Source: Odontesthes bonariensis (taxonomy: Eukaryota > Chordata > Actinopteri > Atheriniformes > Atherinopsidae). From it: a stretch of 64,000 nt of DNA. The stretch covers positions 186,001 through 250,000 of the forward strand of contig NC_134523.1 in the NCBI RefSeq assembly GCF_027942865.1. Direction: 5' to 3'. The notes under the pieces were generated by a model. That model did no database searches. It was not told the origin of the DNA and saw nothing but the letters and a program-made list of their open reading frames with translations. The translations under genes and the position numbers were made by a program. Positions 16,101 through 27,845 of this stretch are shown here, in pieces (the first letter of the stretch is position 1; the number at the start of each line of letters is the position of its first letter).

Positions 16101-19100
16101 GAAGAAGTGAAAACAAATAAAAACAATAAAAGAACAGTGAAAGTAATAAAATACAACAAAACCGAATAAGATAAAATAAGATAAAAGTGCCATCATGCTA
16201 CTGGGTATTAAAGCCATCCTAAATAAGTAGGTTTTTAGCCTGGATGTGAAGAGGCCCAGGTCAGAAATAAGAGGCAGCTGGACGGGGGGCTTATTCCAGA
16301 GCCTGGGGGCAGCTTTGGGAAAAGGCTCGCTCACCCCAGGGTTTGTATTCTGACCTGGGCACTTCCAGCAGAAACTGATCTGCTGACCTCAGAGCTCTGC
16401 CAGGACTGTTAAAAGCTCAGATAAATACGACGGGGCGAGGCCGTTAAGAGCTTTAAAAACACACATTAAAAGTTTAAAATCAGTTCTATAAAGGACAGGA
16501 AACCGATGGAGGGAGTTAAGAACAGGAGTGCTGTGCACACGTCTGTTGGTGTTGGTTAAAGACGGGCAGCAGCGTTCTGCACCAGCTGAAGGCGGCTGAG
16601 AGAAGACTGGGGCTGTGTTCCAAACCGCCTACTACATACTACATACTGATCGATCAGACAGTATGCAGAGCGTTTACCCACAATGCATTTCGCTCCTGCC
16701 CGAGCCGAAATCAGCCGGCCTGAAGCTGATTTCTCTTAAGCTCTAAACTCTGTAAACTTTAGCAACATTTGAAACATTTTCAGGTGAGAAAGTAGTCGTT
16801 TAGATCCCCAACGTGTTGAAAACCTGACAAAATACCGGCTGTTTACAATTTTGTTCCCACGAATTCGGTGCTACTAAAGCTAGCCGCAGTGAGCTAACGC
16901 ACTTCCTGTTATTTTCACTAAATAAAATACCCGTTGCCTTTTATCACAGGGAAAGCCATTACCATCCAATTGGTGCTTTTGTTTTGAAAACAGGAAGTGA
17001 ACCTACCCTCGTTGTAGCTAGCTTGAAACTGCCGTTTTGACAGGAAATGACGATCGGCGACGTCACGTTACGTTGCATCTTGGGTAGTTTGAGTATGAGT
17101 AGTAACCTCATGATGCATACCCAACATTTAGGAGAATCTAGTATGCATCCGGGAACTTAAAAAAGTTAAAGTTAGTAGGAGTAGTAGGAGTAGCAGGCGG
17201 TTTCGAACACAGCCAATGTTTAAATCCAGGCTGAAAACAGTTCTATTTAGCTGTGCAAATGACACCTGAAAGTATTTTATCTGTACTCTTCACTTTTAAA
17301 TTAATTAATTAATGATTATTTTTAATAGCCATTTTTTATTTTTTATTTCTTTTTAATGATTTTATTGCTTTCTTGTGATTTTATGTAGCTGTAAAACACT
17401 TTGAATTACCTTGTGTACTATAAATAAAATCGCCTTGCCTAAATTCCCACCTGGTGAGTTTCTGGCCTTCGAAGCCTTTCAGTGTCGCCCACTGTCCGTA
17501 ACATCGACCGCCTCCCGCTTCAGGGCACGCAGACAGAGGTCTCCATGGCAACGCACCACTGCAGGCACTCAGGGCGTCGGGCAGGGAGGAGCCGTGCATC
17601 ATGGGAAACGGGACGGCGCCATAGGCGGCCACGACCTGGGATTCAGACCACAGTTAGCAGCGGCTCTGAGCTTCCAGCAGACGTACGGTCGGTCGGTCAG
17701 TGTTCACCTTCCTGCCCGAGACGGCCAGCGAGTCCGCCAGCTGCCACATGGGGACGCCGTTGTTCCTCAGCCTGTAAGGCGCGGTGAGGGCGTCCAGCGC
17801 CAGAGCCAGGACGGAGCTGGAGTGGTACCACAGCGAGGGCTGCGAAACAGCAAAAGAGCTAAAGCTCAGCAAATAGCCAACAGCTGGATCAGAAGCTCAG
17901 AATCACACAAACTGAAGTATTTTTAATAGGGCTGGGCGAGTTAACTCGTTATTATTTAACGCAGATAAATATTTTATCGCTCATTAACGCAGTTGTTTTG
18001 TTTTTTTCTTTAAAATTTTTTGGGGGGGCTTTTGTGCCTTTAATGGAAAGTTCAGATAGACAGGAAGCTGGGGGCAGAGAGAGGGGGAACAACACGCAGC
18101 ACCCCTGTTTTATTATTTATTTTATTATTGTAAAAGTCTGTTGCTCACAGGCTTTTATTTTGTAAAAGTCTGTTGTTCACAGGCTTTTATTTTGTAAAAG
18201 TCTGCTGCTCACAGGCTTTTATTTTGTAAAACTCTGCTGCTGTCTGCTGTGGAACAGGAAAAGAAAGTAATCGGCGGATCCATCAAACATGGAGAAGGGT
18301 ACGGAACTTTTACTCGGCCATTTTCATGTTAAAGTTCTTCCAGACGGCGGAGTCGACAGAACCAAAGTCATCTGTAAACTCTGCCAAGTTGAATTGTCTT
18401 CTCAGCGTAGTAGTTCCAGTCTAAAATATCACTTAAAGGCAAAACACACAACTGATAGCAGCAAGTCATTCAAGGAAACAGACAGTGGAGCGAGGCTTCT
18501 ACATAAAAACTACAGAAAGATGCTGATGTTAAAAGTGTGTTTGCACAACAAATGTTATGGCACTTTCATTCATATGGCAGCACATTTAAAATAAAGCTAA
18601 ATGCTAAAAGCTATACACTACTTTTGGATTCATTTTTGGATTCTGCGTACAAATGAGATTAATCGTGATTAATCAGGGAAATCATGTGATTAATTAGATT
18701 AAAGGTTTTAATCGTTGCCCAGCCCTAATAATTACGTTCAGTTCACAAGTTTCAAAGGTTCTCCGACTGTTTCTTTAAGATAAAACGCTGATTGCAGAAC
18801 TCACATCATAAGAGAGGTGCGGGAACTCCGGCGGAGGGCCGGGCCGCCGGCCCAGTCCGCCACGCAGGGTCAGCGGGCAGAACATGGAGCTGTGATTGGA
18901 CATGTGGAGCGCTCCCAGAGTGCAGTTCAGGAGGCGGTACAGGTCCTTGACTGGAGTCTGGAAAACACAGGAAAGCTCCTTTAACCCTCCTGTTGTCCTG
19001 CGGGTCCAAAGTGAGCCACCACCATGTTTAGCTGCAGAAAAAATACCTTAAACTATCTTTTTCCAACTGTAAATGTTATGACTTTTCCTAAAGGGACCCC

Positions 19101-22100
19101 ATCATAAGAAAAAGTCACACTTTATTTTTGTTTATGTTTCCATGTGGGCTGTACACCACTAGGGTACAAAGATTGTCTTATGGGTCATTTTTGACCCGTG
19201 AATTATAAAAACATGTCTCACCTTAAGCTGCTTTATTTTGGGGCTTTGGTATGGCGGCATTTTTTACCCATAGGACAAAGGGGAGTAAACACAATGTTAA
19301 AAGAGAACTGCGGTATTTTCAACATTAAGCCTCTTTTCTGAGTCGTCTGCAATGTTTTAGAACCCCCCTCACCGCTTTTTTGATGTTTACTGCTGTCTCC
19401 GGTATTTGCCTAATTTTGATTCTTCTCAACCTGCTTCAGAACGGCTAGTCATGTGCATGTCCTAAAAGGTCCGTAAAAGCACCATAAACGTCCGTTTTCA
19501 AAATCATCAACTCACCGGAGTGGTTACTGGTGTGCACTGGTAATCCATATCACATTTCGTGGCGAAAAGTTGCTTCTGTCGTGTTTTATTTGGCAGCTCG
19601 TTCATGCTCGCACTATTTTCTTAGCGGTGGCGGAGTAATATCAGCGAACATCCAGTACAAAATGTCAAATAAAACACGACAGAAGCAACTTTTCGAAACA
19701 AAATGTGATCTGGATTACCAGTGCACACCAGTAACCACTCCGGTGAGTTGATGATTTTGAAAACGGACGTTTATTGTGCTTTTACGGACCTTTCTGGACA
19801 TGCACATGACTAGCCGTTCTGAAGCAGGTTGAGATGAATCAAAATTAGGCAAATACCGGAGACAGCAGTAAACATCAAAAAAGCGGTGAGGGGGGTTCTA
19901 AAACATTGCAGACGACTCAGAAAAGAGGCTTAATGTGGAAAAAAACCACAGTTCCCCTTTAAGACCGCACAAGGGTTTTTTTTTTTTCACATTTCAGTTT
20001 GTAACATAACCACACCAACTCGGTGTAGTGTTTGTTCTGTGTTTGAAAAATAAAATAAAGTGTTATATATATATATATATATATATAAAAAAAAAGAACA
20101 GGGTGAAAACAGACTTTTAGCAGATATCATTAAAAGGACTGTTTTCATCTGCTTCTTTTAATTCAGAACATGTTAAAGAGCAGTTTTAAACAAACTTATT
20201 TATTTAATCTTAATCATTACAAGATTAAAACACTAATTAGACCAAAAAAAAAAATCAACACGTTTTGGAGCTTTTTGATTCTTAGACACACAAGAACATA
20301 ATATCTTTGATGCTAAAGTGTTGACTTCCGTGCAAACAATGAATAAAAAGCACACTGTTGCCATAATTGAAAAAAAAAAATAAAAAGACCGCACAAGGGT
20401 TAAAGGTCTGCAGTCGGGCAGCAGATGAACCGGCCTGAGCATCACTCACTGAATCCGGGCGGCTGACCGGCGCCAGGCCCCAGGTCAGGATGCCCCGCCC
20501 CCCGTAAGAGTCCCGCAGCAGCTCGGTGAGCTTCGAGCCCAGACCGGCGAAGCCGTCAGCCAGGTCGCACAGAACCTGGAAGCCCTGAAACCAGACGGAA
20601 ACGGGTCAGAGAAGGCGGGCCGAAGGGCGGCCGGGCTGAGAGGAGGCGGAGCTACCTGAAAGTAATCGCACTCCTCCACGAAGAAGTGCAGCCGGTCCTC
20701 CAGCTCCTCCAGCAGCGCCCCCTGCAGGAGACTCTCGCCCTGGGCGAACGCCTCCAGACGGTCGGCCTCCCTGCACGAACACACAGAGCGCTCACCATTT
20801 CTGAACTTTACTGCATTCATCACGATGTCATCTCCAATATTCACCCGACAAATTCATCTTTTCTTATACATTTTTAAATATATGAAACCTGCCTGCATCC
20901 CATAATGTTTGGATATCATCACTGGGAGTCTCAGATTCCCTCTCACACAACAACGTCAATGATCAGACCTTAAAGGGACAGTTCGCCTCTTTAAAGGGAC
21001 AGTTCGCCTCTTCTGACATGAAGCTGTGTAACATCCCATATCAGCAACATCCTTTATGAACATCTTCTTACCCCCTGCTGCGTCCTGTGAGCAGAGTTCC
21101 AGCCTCGTTTTGGTGTTGATGAAGGTAGTCCGGCTAGTTGGCTGGGGTTTAAAAAATAAAGCGTTTTGCTTCTCAGAACAATATGCGTTCAACAGAGTAA
21201 TACATTTGCATCACAAAATGGTTCTCCAGGAAAAAGTCAGACCTTTCCTTTCCTTTCCTTTCCTTTTGTTTCCCTCCCTTTCATTTAATTTTGTTTCGTT
21301 TCCTTTCCTTTTCTCTCTTTCCTTTCTTTCCTTTTCCTTGTCTTTCCTTTCCTTTTTCTTCTCTTTTCCTTTACCTGCTGTGCAGAGCGAGCAGTCCCCT
21401 GCTTCCGAGCAGCAAACAGCGTAACAGGCGCGGCTGTCGGCAGCAGGCAGTGATACGAAGGGAGAGAAAATAGGGCCAAGAGATTGTGAGGTCTGACTTT
21501 TTCCTGGAGAACCATTTTGTGATGCAAATGTATTACTCTGTTGAACGCATATTGTTCTGAGAAGCAAAAGGCTTTATTTTTTAAACCCCAGCCAACTAGC
21601 CGGACTACCTTCATCAACACCAAAACGAGGCTGGAACTCTGCTCACAGGACGCAGCAGGGGGTAAGAAGATGTTCAGAAATGATGTTGCTGATATGGGAT
21701 GTTACACAGCTTCATGTCAGAAGAGGCGAACTGTCCCTTTAAGAGCATCTGAAACGGCTCGGCTGCCTGAAACGAGGCTCTAAAAGCAGCTCAGGGCTCT
21801 TCTTGTTGGACTTCTCGACTTCAGCCTCAGAGCACCTCGTCTCCTCTCTGGGTTAGGTTTAGGTTTAGGGAGTTAATTCTGTTTCTGACTGCACTAAAGC
21901 TACAGAGCTGTTTCCCACTTCTTCAACTGGTTGAGTAAAACAAATGTAAAAGTAAATCTGGTATAATGTGCTGCTTTTGTCCCACCTGAGTGCATTTCTC
22001 AGCTGCTCTGAAGCTAAATCACAAAGAACACGTGTGTGTGAACGCTGCCATCTGCTGGTGAAAAGCAGCAACTGTCAGCCGCTCGTATGACCCGACAGGT

Positions 22101-25100
22101 GTCGGTAATCTGGCTCCTTACCCGTCGTGGTTGTACTTGTGGATGACCGAGACGGTGCGCGGGTGCAGGTGGATCCGCAGGAAGTCGGACCACACCTTCA
22201 CGCTGCCCTCCAGCCTGTAGCCCTGCTGGACTCGGGCCAGGCGGCCGTTCACCGTGTCCACACCGACGGCTGCTGCTGCCGGGACAGAGTCCACAGGTTC
22301 ACTCAGGATTTAACTTCAGAACACAGACGGTTTGATCGGTGCTTTCTTACCCGAGAGCTGAGAGGAGGAGGAGGAGGAAAAATCTGCCCCTGCAAGTATC
22401 GTCCCGTTCTAGGGACAAAGACAAGTTTAAATCTATGATGCAAAGAGACCTTGTTTTTATTTCCACCTTAAATACTCACATCCAGCTTGTCCAGATCTTC
22501 AAGGAAGGAGTTCTTCACTGAAGGACTCTCTTTGTGCATCATGAGGCTTCCCTCCCTGAAAATAAAGCTCATTTCTACATCAAACAGGCCAAAATACTCC
22601 AGAGTCTAACATAAACGCAGCCGCAGAGACAACGCTGATTACCAAGTGGCAGCCGAGGCGTCTTTGTCTGCGTTGTAAAGACTTCCCTCCTGCCGCAGAG
22701 TTCGAAGACTTCCTGCACACAAAGTTTTTCTCAGTTTTCTGCGTGAAACCGTTTAACTCAGGAATTTATTCTGAATATATTAGATTCAGCGTTTAACAGG
22801 AAGAGAACCCGAGGAACTCTGGAGTCAGCAGCTGAACAGATTTAAACGATGTGCTGGATACCTTTGAGATCCATGGAAATGAGCCGCGGCGTGTAGGTGA
22901 CGTGTCCACCCAGAGTTCGTCCTTCACGAAACACCACGTCGCTCTGGACCTCCGCCAGAGGAGACCCCGGATCGTACGACAAAGACGCATCCTGCACACA
23001 AAGAGAAGATCACCTCCATTCCTCCACCAACGCTCATGAAGACTCAACATCAGAGATTACCTGATAATACAGAGGAACATTTAACATCTTTAAGAGATTT
23101 AATGTTACTACCAGATTCATTAGCAAAGGAGTGAAGACAAATATTTATCAAATCTGAATTTAGATTATTAGAAAGAGGATTTTTCCCCTTTTTTCCCCTT
23201 TCAGATCCTGTTCATCTGCTGGAGATAGTTCTTTAGGCCTGACACTTCTTCTTTTGTCCTCCACTTGTCCAGTTTCCTCAAATGTTTTAAGGACACACTG
23301 CACACCATGCTGAGATATGCCAAGTTTTCAGCTAACAGCTCTTTGGGAATCAGCTTGTTGCACATGAATACATTTATTAATTCAGTTCATGACACAGAAA
23401 CCAAATCTCTGCTCAGCGATGCAGACCTTAAAGGGGAACTCCGGGGCATTTGAAGCGCGTTTCCATTGCTAGAGGTTGTCAAATACTGATAGTAGGACAC
23501 AGAGAGGTGCGTATCTGCGCTCCCTGTGTGGAGATCGCTCTGTCCGCACAGCATGTCATGCGAGGCTAATACGTGGTGGCTAAGGGGCAAGCGCTAACCC
23601 TTCCACGTAAAACAACAACTTGCACACTGCAGAAACGTCACACCACTTTATAACCCATCTGACAATAAAGTCACAAGCCTTACCATCAAAACCATATGCA
23701 TGGTTCTCACATTACTGGCATGGGGACGTTACAAAACAACTTTATAAACAGCATGTAACTCACCGGCTGGTTGTAGGCTCGCGCATGTGAAAGCCCAAAA
23801 GAGTCGATGGAGGATAATCCCATATACAAAACAATTATCTTCTCTAGAAAAACTGCGTTCAAGTATTTAAAACATTAAAACAATATTACTGGGCATGTAA
23901 TGTTTTAAATACTTGAACGCAGTTTTTCTAGAGAAGATAATTGTTTTGTATATGTGATTATTCTCCATCGACTCTTTTGGGCTTTCACATGCGCGAGCCT
24001 ACAACCAGCCGGTGAGTTCCATGCTGTTTATAAAGTTGTTTTGTAACGTCCCCATGCCAGTAATGTGAGAACCATGCATTTGGTTTTGATGGTAAGGCTT
24101 GTGACTTTATTGTCGGATGGTTTATAAAGTGGTGTGACGTTTCTGCAGTGTGCAAGTTGTTGTTTTACGTGGAAGGGTTAGCGCTTGCCCCTTAGCCACC
24201 ACGTATTAGCCTCGCATGACATGCTGTGCGGACAGAGCAATCTCCACACAGGGAGCGCAGATACGCATCTCTCTGTGTCATACTATCATTATTTGATAAC
24301 CTCTAGCAATGGAAACGCGCTTCAAAATCCCCCGGAGTTCCCCTTTAAACTGCATTAAACTGCAGCAGAACTTCAGCTTATGATTCAAATCCAGGCTAAA
24401 AACCTGCTTATTTAGGATGGCTTTTAATACCCAGTAGTATGATGACACTTATCGTATTTGATTTTGTTGTATTTTATTGCTTTCTTTTATTGTTTTTACT
24501 TCTTCTTCTCTTTATTTATTACCTGCTGTAAAGCACTTTGGTACATCGTAATGATTGTCTGTAAGAGGGCTGTAGAAATAAAATACATTTACATTCAGCT
24601 GCTCCTCTCTTATAAAGATGATGAAGACAGAACATGTCAGCAGATATGATCCATATTCATTATTTACCCTCGTATGTCTCTAAAACTATTTCTCAAGTCA
24701 AAAGAACTATGAACCTGATCCACAATGACTGAACTTCAGTGTAATGTGAAATTTGGTGCATCCACATCCTCTGATTCAGCAGCTCATTAAAGGACCATTT
24801 CACAGCTTTTTAATGGCAAAAAGCATCTCAGACCAGGTTCAGATGAAACAACATTTAAATAAGTCAAATTTTGGACCAGACTATTCTGAAGAGGTTCTTT
24901 AAAACACAGTTCAGTGGTATGCGGAGCCGTTGTTGTATTTGTGAAAATGCAGAAAAAAAACACCCATTTCTTGGGTGGTGTTCCTCTTCTGACCCACAGA
25001 ACCTGGAAGAAACCCTCGGCGTGACTTTTTAAAAGTGTTTAATTTGTGGAGCCAGACTCATTAATCACAACAAGCCAGGGGTGGAGCAGGGATTTTAAAT

Positions 25101-25620
25101 GTGGGGGTGTTCCGGGGGGGTACATGAGCGCCACATCAAGCCCATAGACAGACGCTGAAGTTGGCATCCGATTCGCGAATTAAATGGATGGGCATAAAGG
25201 GCCATTTTACAGCATTTTTTTTGCATTTTGATCGCCCTAAACTGGGTCCTGTATGGAAACTACAATAGTTACACTGCTCAAATCTGGATGGAATTATTCT
25301 AAAGAGGGTACAGAGTCTTTATACATTTTATGATTTGTTAAAACTTTATTTGGTCACTGAAAATTCAAAAAGGTGAAATCATCTTGCTGTAAAAGTCCCC
25401 CACGGGTGCGACGTTAATGCAACGAGCCCTCAGCCTCTTACAGGGAGCATCAATTCTGCAGCGTCTTACATTTGACAACACACGCCAAGCTAACCACAGC
25501 TAGCTAGCTTAGCGTTAGCCGCGATGTGTTTCTCACCTGTAAATTCCACCAGTGGGTTCCCACGAAGTTGGAATAATGTCCGAGCTGTAGCGTGATGACT
25601 TCTCTGCAGAAGCTGCTCAT
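13158..25620 (-). CDS. msto1: Misato homologue, mitochondrial distribution and morphology regulator
   Basis: Coding exons in transcript order: 25537-25620, 22862-22991, 22643-22712, 22480-22555, 22351-22408, 22122-22275, 20656-20770, 20450-20584, 18805-18957, 17708-17839, 17451-17635, 15172-15255, 14964-15076, 13158-13417. All use GT-AG and stay in frame, giving 582 residues (human MSTO1 is 570). Diagnostic stretches are [20 protein letters not shown] at the start, [20 protein letters not shown], and [17 protein letters not shown]. Misato proteins are tubulin/FtsZ-related, cytosolic and at the mitochondrial surface, and promote mitochondrial fusion and distribution. The N-terminal Misato segment II lies at about residues 4-120 and the tubulin-like domain follows. 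The C-terminus ends in a Ser/Glu/Asp-rich run. The exon 12 acceptor is uncertain: the strong CAG at 15263-15265 shifts the frame, whereas an AG at 15256-15257 keeps it. Exon 6 starts at a triple CAG, so acceptor choice may vary by one or two residues. Confidence 0.95.
13471..14756. mobile_element. Tandemly amplified inverted-repeat element in the last msto1 intron
   Basis: The left end begins TTTCTGAAAAGGGACATTTT and the right end is its reverse complement, with about 50 bp of terminal inverted repeat including ACGACCTAAAAACA. A unit of roughly 300-370 bp recurs in the same orientation from about 13471, 13778 and 14153, and the final 250 bp are inverted. It is AT-rich and non-coding, and fits a non-autonomous DNA transposon that amplified internally. 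Confidence 0.7.
16008..16610 (-). mobile_element. LINE 3' remnant (C-terminus of ORF2)
   Basis: The minus strand reads [20 protein letters not shown] followed by TSRLKTYLF, the typical end of a teleost CR1/L2-like ORF2 (W-N-x-L-P ... F-K-S-x-L-K-T-x-L-F). An AT-rich 3' tail containing AAAGCACTTTGGTACATCGT follows. It is a dead fragment within an msto1 intron. Confidence 0.7.
16611..17214. mobile_element. Miniature inverted-repeat transposon, about 604 bp
   Basis: The ends are GGCTGTGTTCCAAACCGCCT and the reverse complement of GGCTGTGTTCGAAACCGCCT. The interior has no coding capacity. It lies between two LINE fragments. A partial inverted copy of its first 200 bp is found at 28861-29055. No clear target-site duplication was found. 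Confidence 0.75.
17215..17440 (+). mobile_element. LINE 3' tail
   Basis: It begins with an [14 protein letters not shown] coding remnant (TTTAAATCCAGGCTGAAAAC) and ends CTTTGAATTACCTTGTGTAC then AAATAAAATCGCCTTGCC, a common teleost LINE terminus. It ends 10 bp from the splice donor of msto1 exon 11. Confidence 0.6.
17928..18726 (+). mobile_element. hAT-like element with BED zinc-finger remnant
   Basis: The ends are AGGGCTGGGCGA and TTGCCCAGCCCT, typical of fish hAT miniature elements. A reading frame at 18289-18594 encodes [12 protein letters not shown] followed by [10 protein letters not shown], a C2H2 BED finger (Cys-x2-Cys ... His-x4-His), as found at the N-terminus of hAT/ZBED transposases. 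The catalytic part is missing. An 8-bp target duplication is not recognisable. Diverged end fragments recur at 41330-41520 and 48895-49020. Confidence 0.7.
19301..19958. mobile_element. Fold-back element A, TTAA-flanked
   Basis: Two arms of about 290-300 bp are nearly perfect reverse complements around a spacer of about 65 bp (19592-19657). TTAA flanks both ends (19297-19300 and 19959-19962) and the termini read AAGAGAACTG and CAGTTCCCCT. It lies in an msto1 intron inside a broader repeat, 18981-20403, whose own ends (TTAACCCTCCTGTTGTC and GACCGCACAAGGGTTAA) look like weak inverted repeats. Confidence 0.85.
20974..21738. mobile_element. Fold-back element B, TTAA-flanked
   Basis: Arms at about 20974-21240 and 21489-21738 are reverse complements. 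The spacer carries a pyrimidine tract of CTTTC type. Both ends meet TTAA, with termini AGGGACAGTTCGCCTC. The left terminal 21 bp, including TTAA, is duplicated in tandem (20970-20990 and 20991-21011). A truncated copy lies at 49021-49223. The element is within an msto1 intron. Confidence 0.87.
23432..24344. mobile_element. Fold-back element C, 913 bp, TTAA-flanked
   Basis: Arms of about 445 bp meet around a spacer of only about 20 bp near 23878-23897. TTAA occurs at 23428-23431 and 24345-24348, and the termini are AGGGGAACTCCGGGG and its complement. It lies in msto1 intron 1. No coding capacity is seen. The TTAA target and AGGG ends resemble Kolobok- or piggyBac-type non-autonomous elements. 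Confidence 0.9.
24366..24592 (+). mobile_element. LINE 3' tail
   Basis: The sequence matches the 16008-16400 fragment in the opposite orientation: a coding trace (AATCCAGGCTAAAAACCTGC), then an AT-rich stretch, then GTAAAGCACTTTGGTACATC and AAATAAAATAC. Confidence 0.6.
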
Positions 25621-25839
25621 TGTGGCGGGTTTCAACACTCAGGAAAAGACAAAAAAATTAACAACTTCGGACATGATTAACGCGCTGCCGGAAGTGACGA
25701 CACAGGACGCACCACAGCTGCTTCCTATTGGCTGAGAGAGATAGTATGACGAAATGCGATTGGTCAGATGAATAGCGGTAGTTCGGTTTCACCGTGCCGG
25801 AGTTTCACGTGTGATCTGTGCGAACAACTTTTTACAAAC

Positions 25840-26151
25840 AAATACAAATAAGTGAATACATGTATAAATAATGTATAACAATTGAACATGTTATTTTATA
25901 TTGTAGGAATTGGTAGGCTCAGAGAAATAATTTTATTAGAAATCTTAGTAGGATGAAAATGAAATTGGATATAGTAGATTTATTGCAAAAAGAATCAGGA
26001 AACAGGATATCAGGTTATTTTTTATTATTTAAAACAGTGTAGGTTGTATAATAGAATTTAGTATATAAATTAATGTATATGAGTAGGGACTATGTAAAAG
26101 TGTAGGCATATGTGGATATGGGTGTATATATGAGTATATGGGTGTATACAC

Positions 26152-26184
<33 letters not shown>

Positions 26185-26640
26185 CAAATATAGGTGTATA
26201 TAATTGTCATGTGATCCACACTCCTTACCAGTTGGTGGCGGTAATGCTTCTTTAAGTTGTTTGCCAACCGCCAATAAAAAAAACGAAATAGAGAGAATAA
26301 TGTATATATAATAATATATACTGTAAAAAATAATATTCTTACATGCATTTGAAAATAGAATAAAGTTAAACACGATTTAGACAGAATAAAATAAAATATA
26401 AACGATTAAAGATACTTATTTTATTTATTTACTAATAATGTATTAATTAATATAATTAAACTGAATTAAGCAGAATTTTACAAAGTAAAAAGAAAAGAAT
26501 AATTAAATAGATAAATACGAAAAGAAATGCAAATTAAACAAAACCATTTATTTAAATTACAAATAAAATACAGAAATAAAAAATAAGCAGAGAATTAAAC
26601 TAAACTAAGCCTAATTTAAATAAAAGGAAAAAAAAGCAAA
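25840..26640. other. AT-rich spacer with a TA microsatellite
   Basis: This is intergenic DNA upstream of msto1, strongly AT-rich, with a TATATA run at about 26152-26184. No supported gene. The following 26640-27147 stretch is also non-coding as far as can be seen. Confidence 0.6.
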
Positions 26641-27147
26641 TAGAGACAAAAAAAAAGGCAAACCTGACTAACTTTAATGGAAGGAAAATATAAAAAATGA
26701 AACAATGAAAAAGTTAGATTCTTTAAAACTTTCATGTTAGTCATTTTCATTTTCTTGATGATCGATTTTCTGAGTTTTAATGACTGCAGGCGGACGGAGA
26801 CCGCAGACAGAGCGGTAACCATAGGAGGAGGGACTTTACAACAGTTTCTGTCCATGTTTTCTACTGAGAGCGTTCACCTGCGTTCCCCGTCTGTCAGTTA
26901 TTTTCTCCTGAATGATTCATTCATCCTGCAACAGCTTGATTTCCCTTTAGGAATCCGTAAAGTTCTTTATGACCGAGGTCTCCGCCAACCTGAGGCTGAA
27001 CATATTTACAGGACGAGGACCGTAAAACACAAAGTTGGACGTTTACGGAACAACAAGCAATAAAAAGTTAAGTCTGGATTTTCAGGCACTCGACATCAAA
27101 CCTTTAAAACAACAAAGAAAGAGACTCAGAATATTTTATGGCATTTT

Positions 27148-27153
27148 TTTATT
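27148..27153 (-). terminator. Possible poly(A) signal of smim13
   Basis: This is an AATAAA hexamer on the minus strand about 700 bases beyond the smim13 stop. A GAA/GAAGAA microsatellite at 27747-27788 would fall within the 3' UTR. Human SMIM13 has a long 3' UTR, so the true site may lie further on. Confidence 0.3.
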
Positions 27154-27845
27154 ATTTGAAGTTAAAACTCCACTGAAGAAATTAAAACTCACTGGTGATA
27201 AAAAGGTGGCCGAGTTACAGGAGCTGCATCACAAATACTGACGGCTGCGGACGCCCCACTACGCACAAGGACAGGTCATGTGACCAACAGCGGTCAGCTG
27301 ACGACGTGCACGGCTGCCTCTGAACACCAATCCTGACTCTTAAAGTATAAATCTATAAAAAGGGAGCAGAAGACGTTACAGGATCGTTTCAGCACAGGAG
27401 GAATGAGGCCCCGTCGCTCATCTTTGGGCGTCATGTGACAGTTTCCAGCTCCCGGATGATCGTCCACGACATGGCGCTCCTTTCATTGCACTTTGTTCTC
27501 TTTGACATAAAGCAGGTTGTCGGTTGTTAAATGACCGTTGCAGCTGTTTATCTTCCGTTGCAGAACTGATGGAGGCGTGCAGCTCGGGTGGTGGAGCCCG
27601 GTAACTCCACGCAGGTGGCAGGAAGCAGGAAGCAGCGCGGCCTTCTAACGAGCAGGTGACACGAAGAACGGAACGGACAGCACTGTGTGAAGATGGCTTT
27701 TCCCTTTGAACCAGGAGATCTGCCTGGTCAGTTTAAAGTGTCCCGCAGAAGCAGAAGAAGAAGAAGAAGAAGAAGAAGAGAAGAAGAAGGGGTGACTGAA
27801 GGTCCGACTCAGGGAGCGACGGGCGTCATGTGACTGGCGGCTCAT

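Noticed and set aside
20970..21742. Telomere-like TTAGGG or retroviral long terminal repeats
   Set aside because: No TG...CA ends, primer-binding site or polypurine tract was found, and the arms are inverted rather than direct.
19592..24344. CRISPR-like or regulatory hairpins at the large inverted repeats
   Set aside because: These are eukaryotic TTAA-flanked transposons in introns. There is no repeat-spacer array.
26734..27241. Two plus-strand frames of 109 and 68 codons upstream of msto1
   Set aside because: No recognisable family, AT-rich context, no splice support, and they lie in the probable 3' UTR of smim13 on the other strand.
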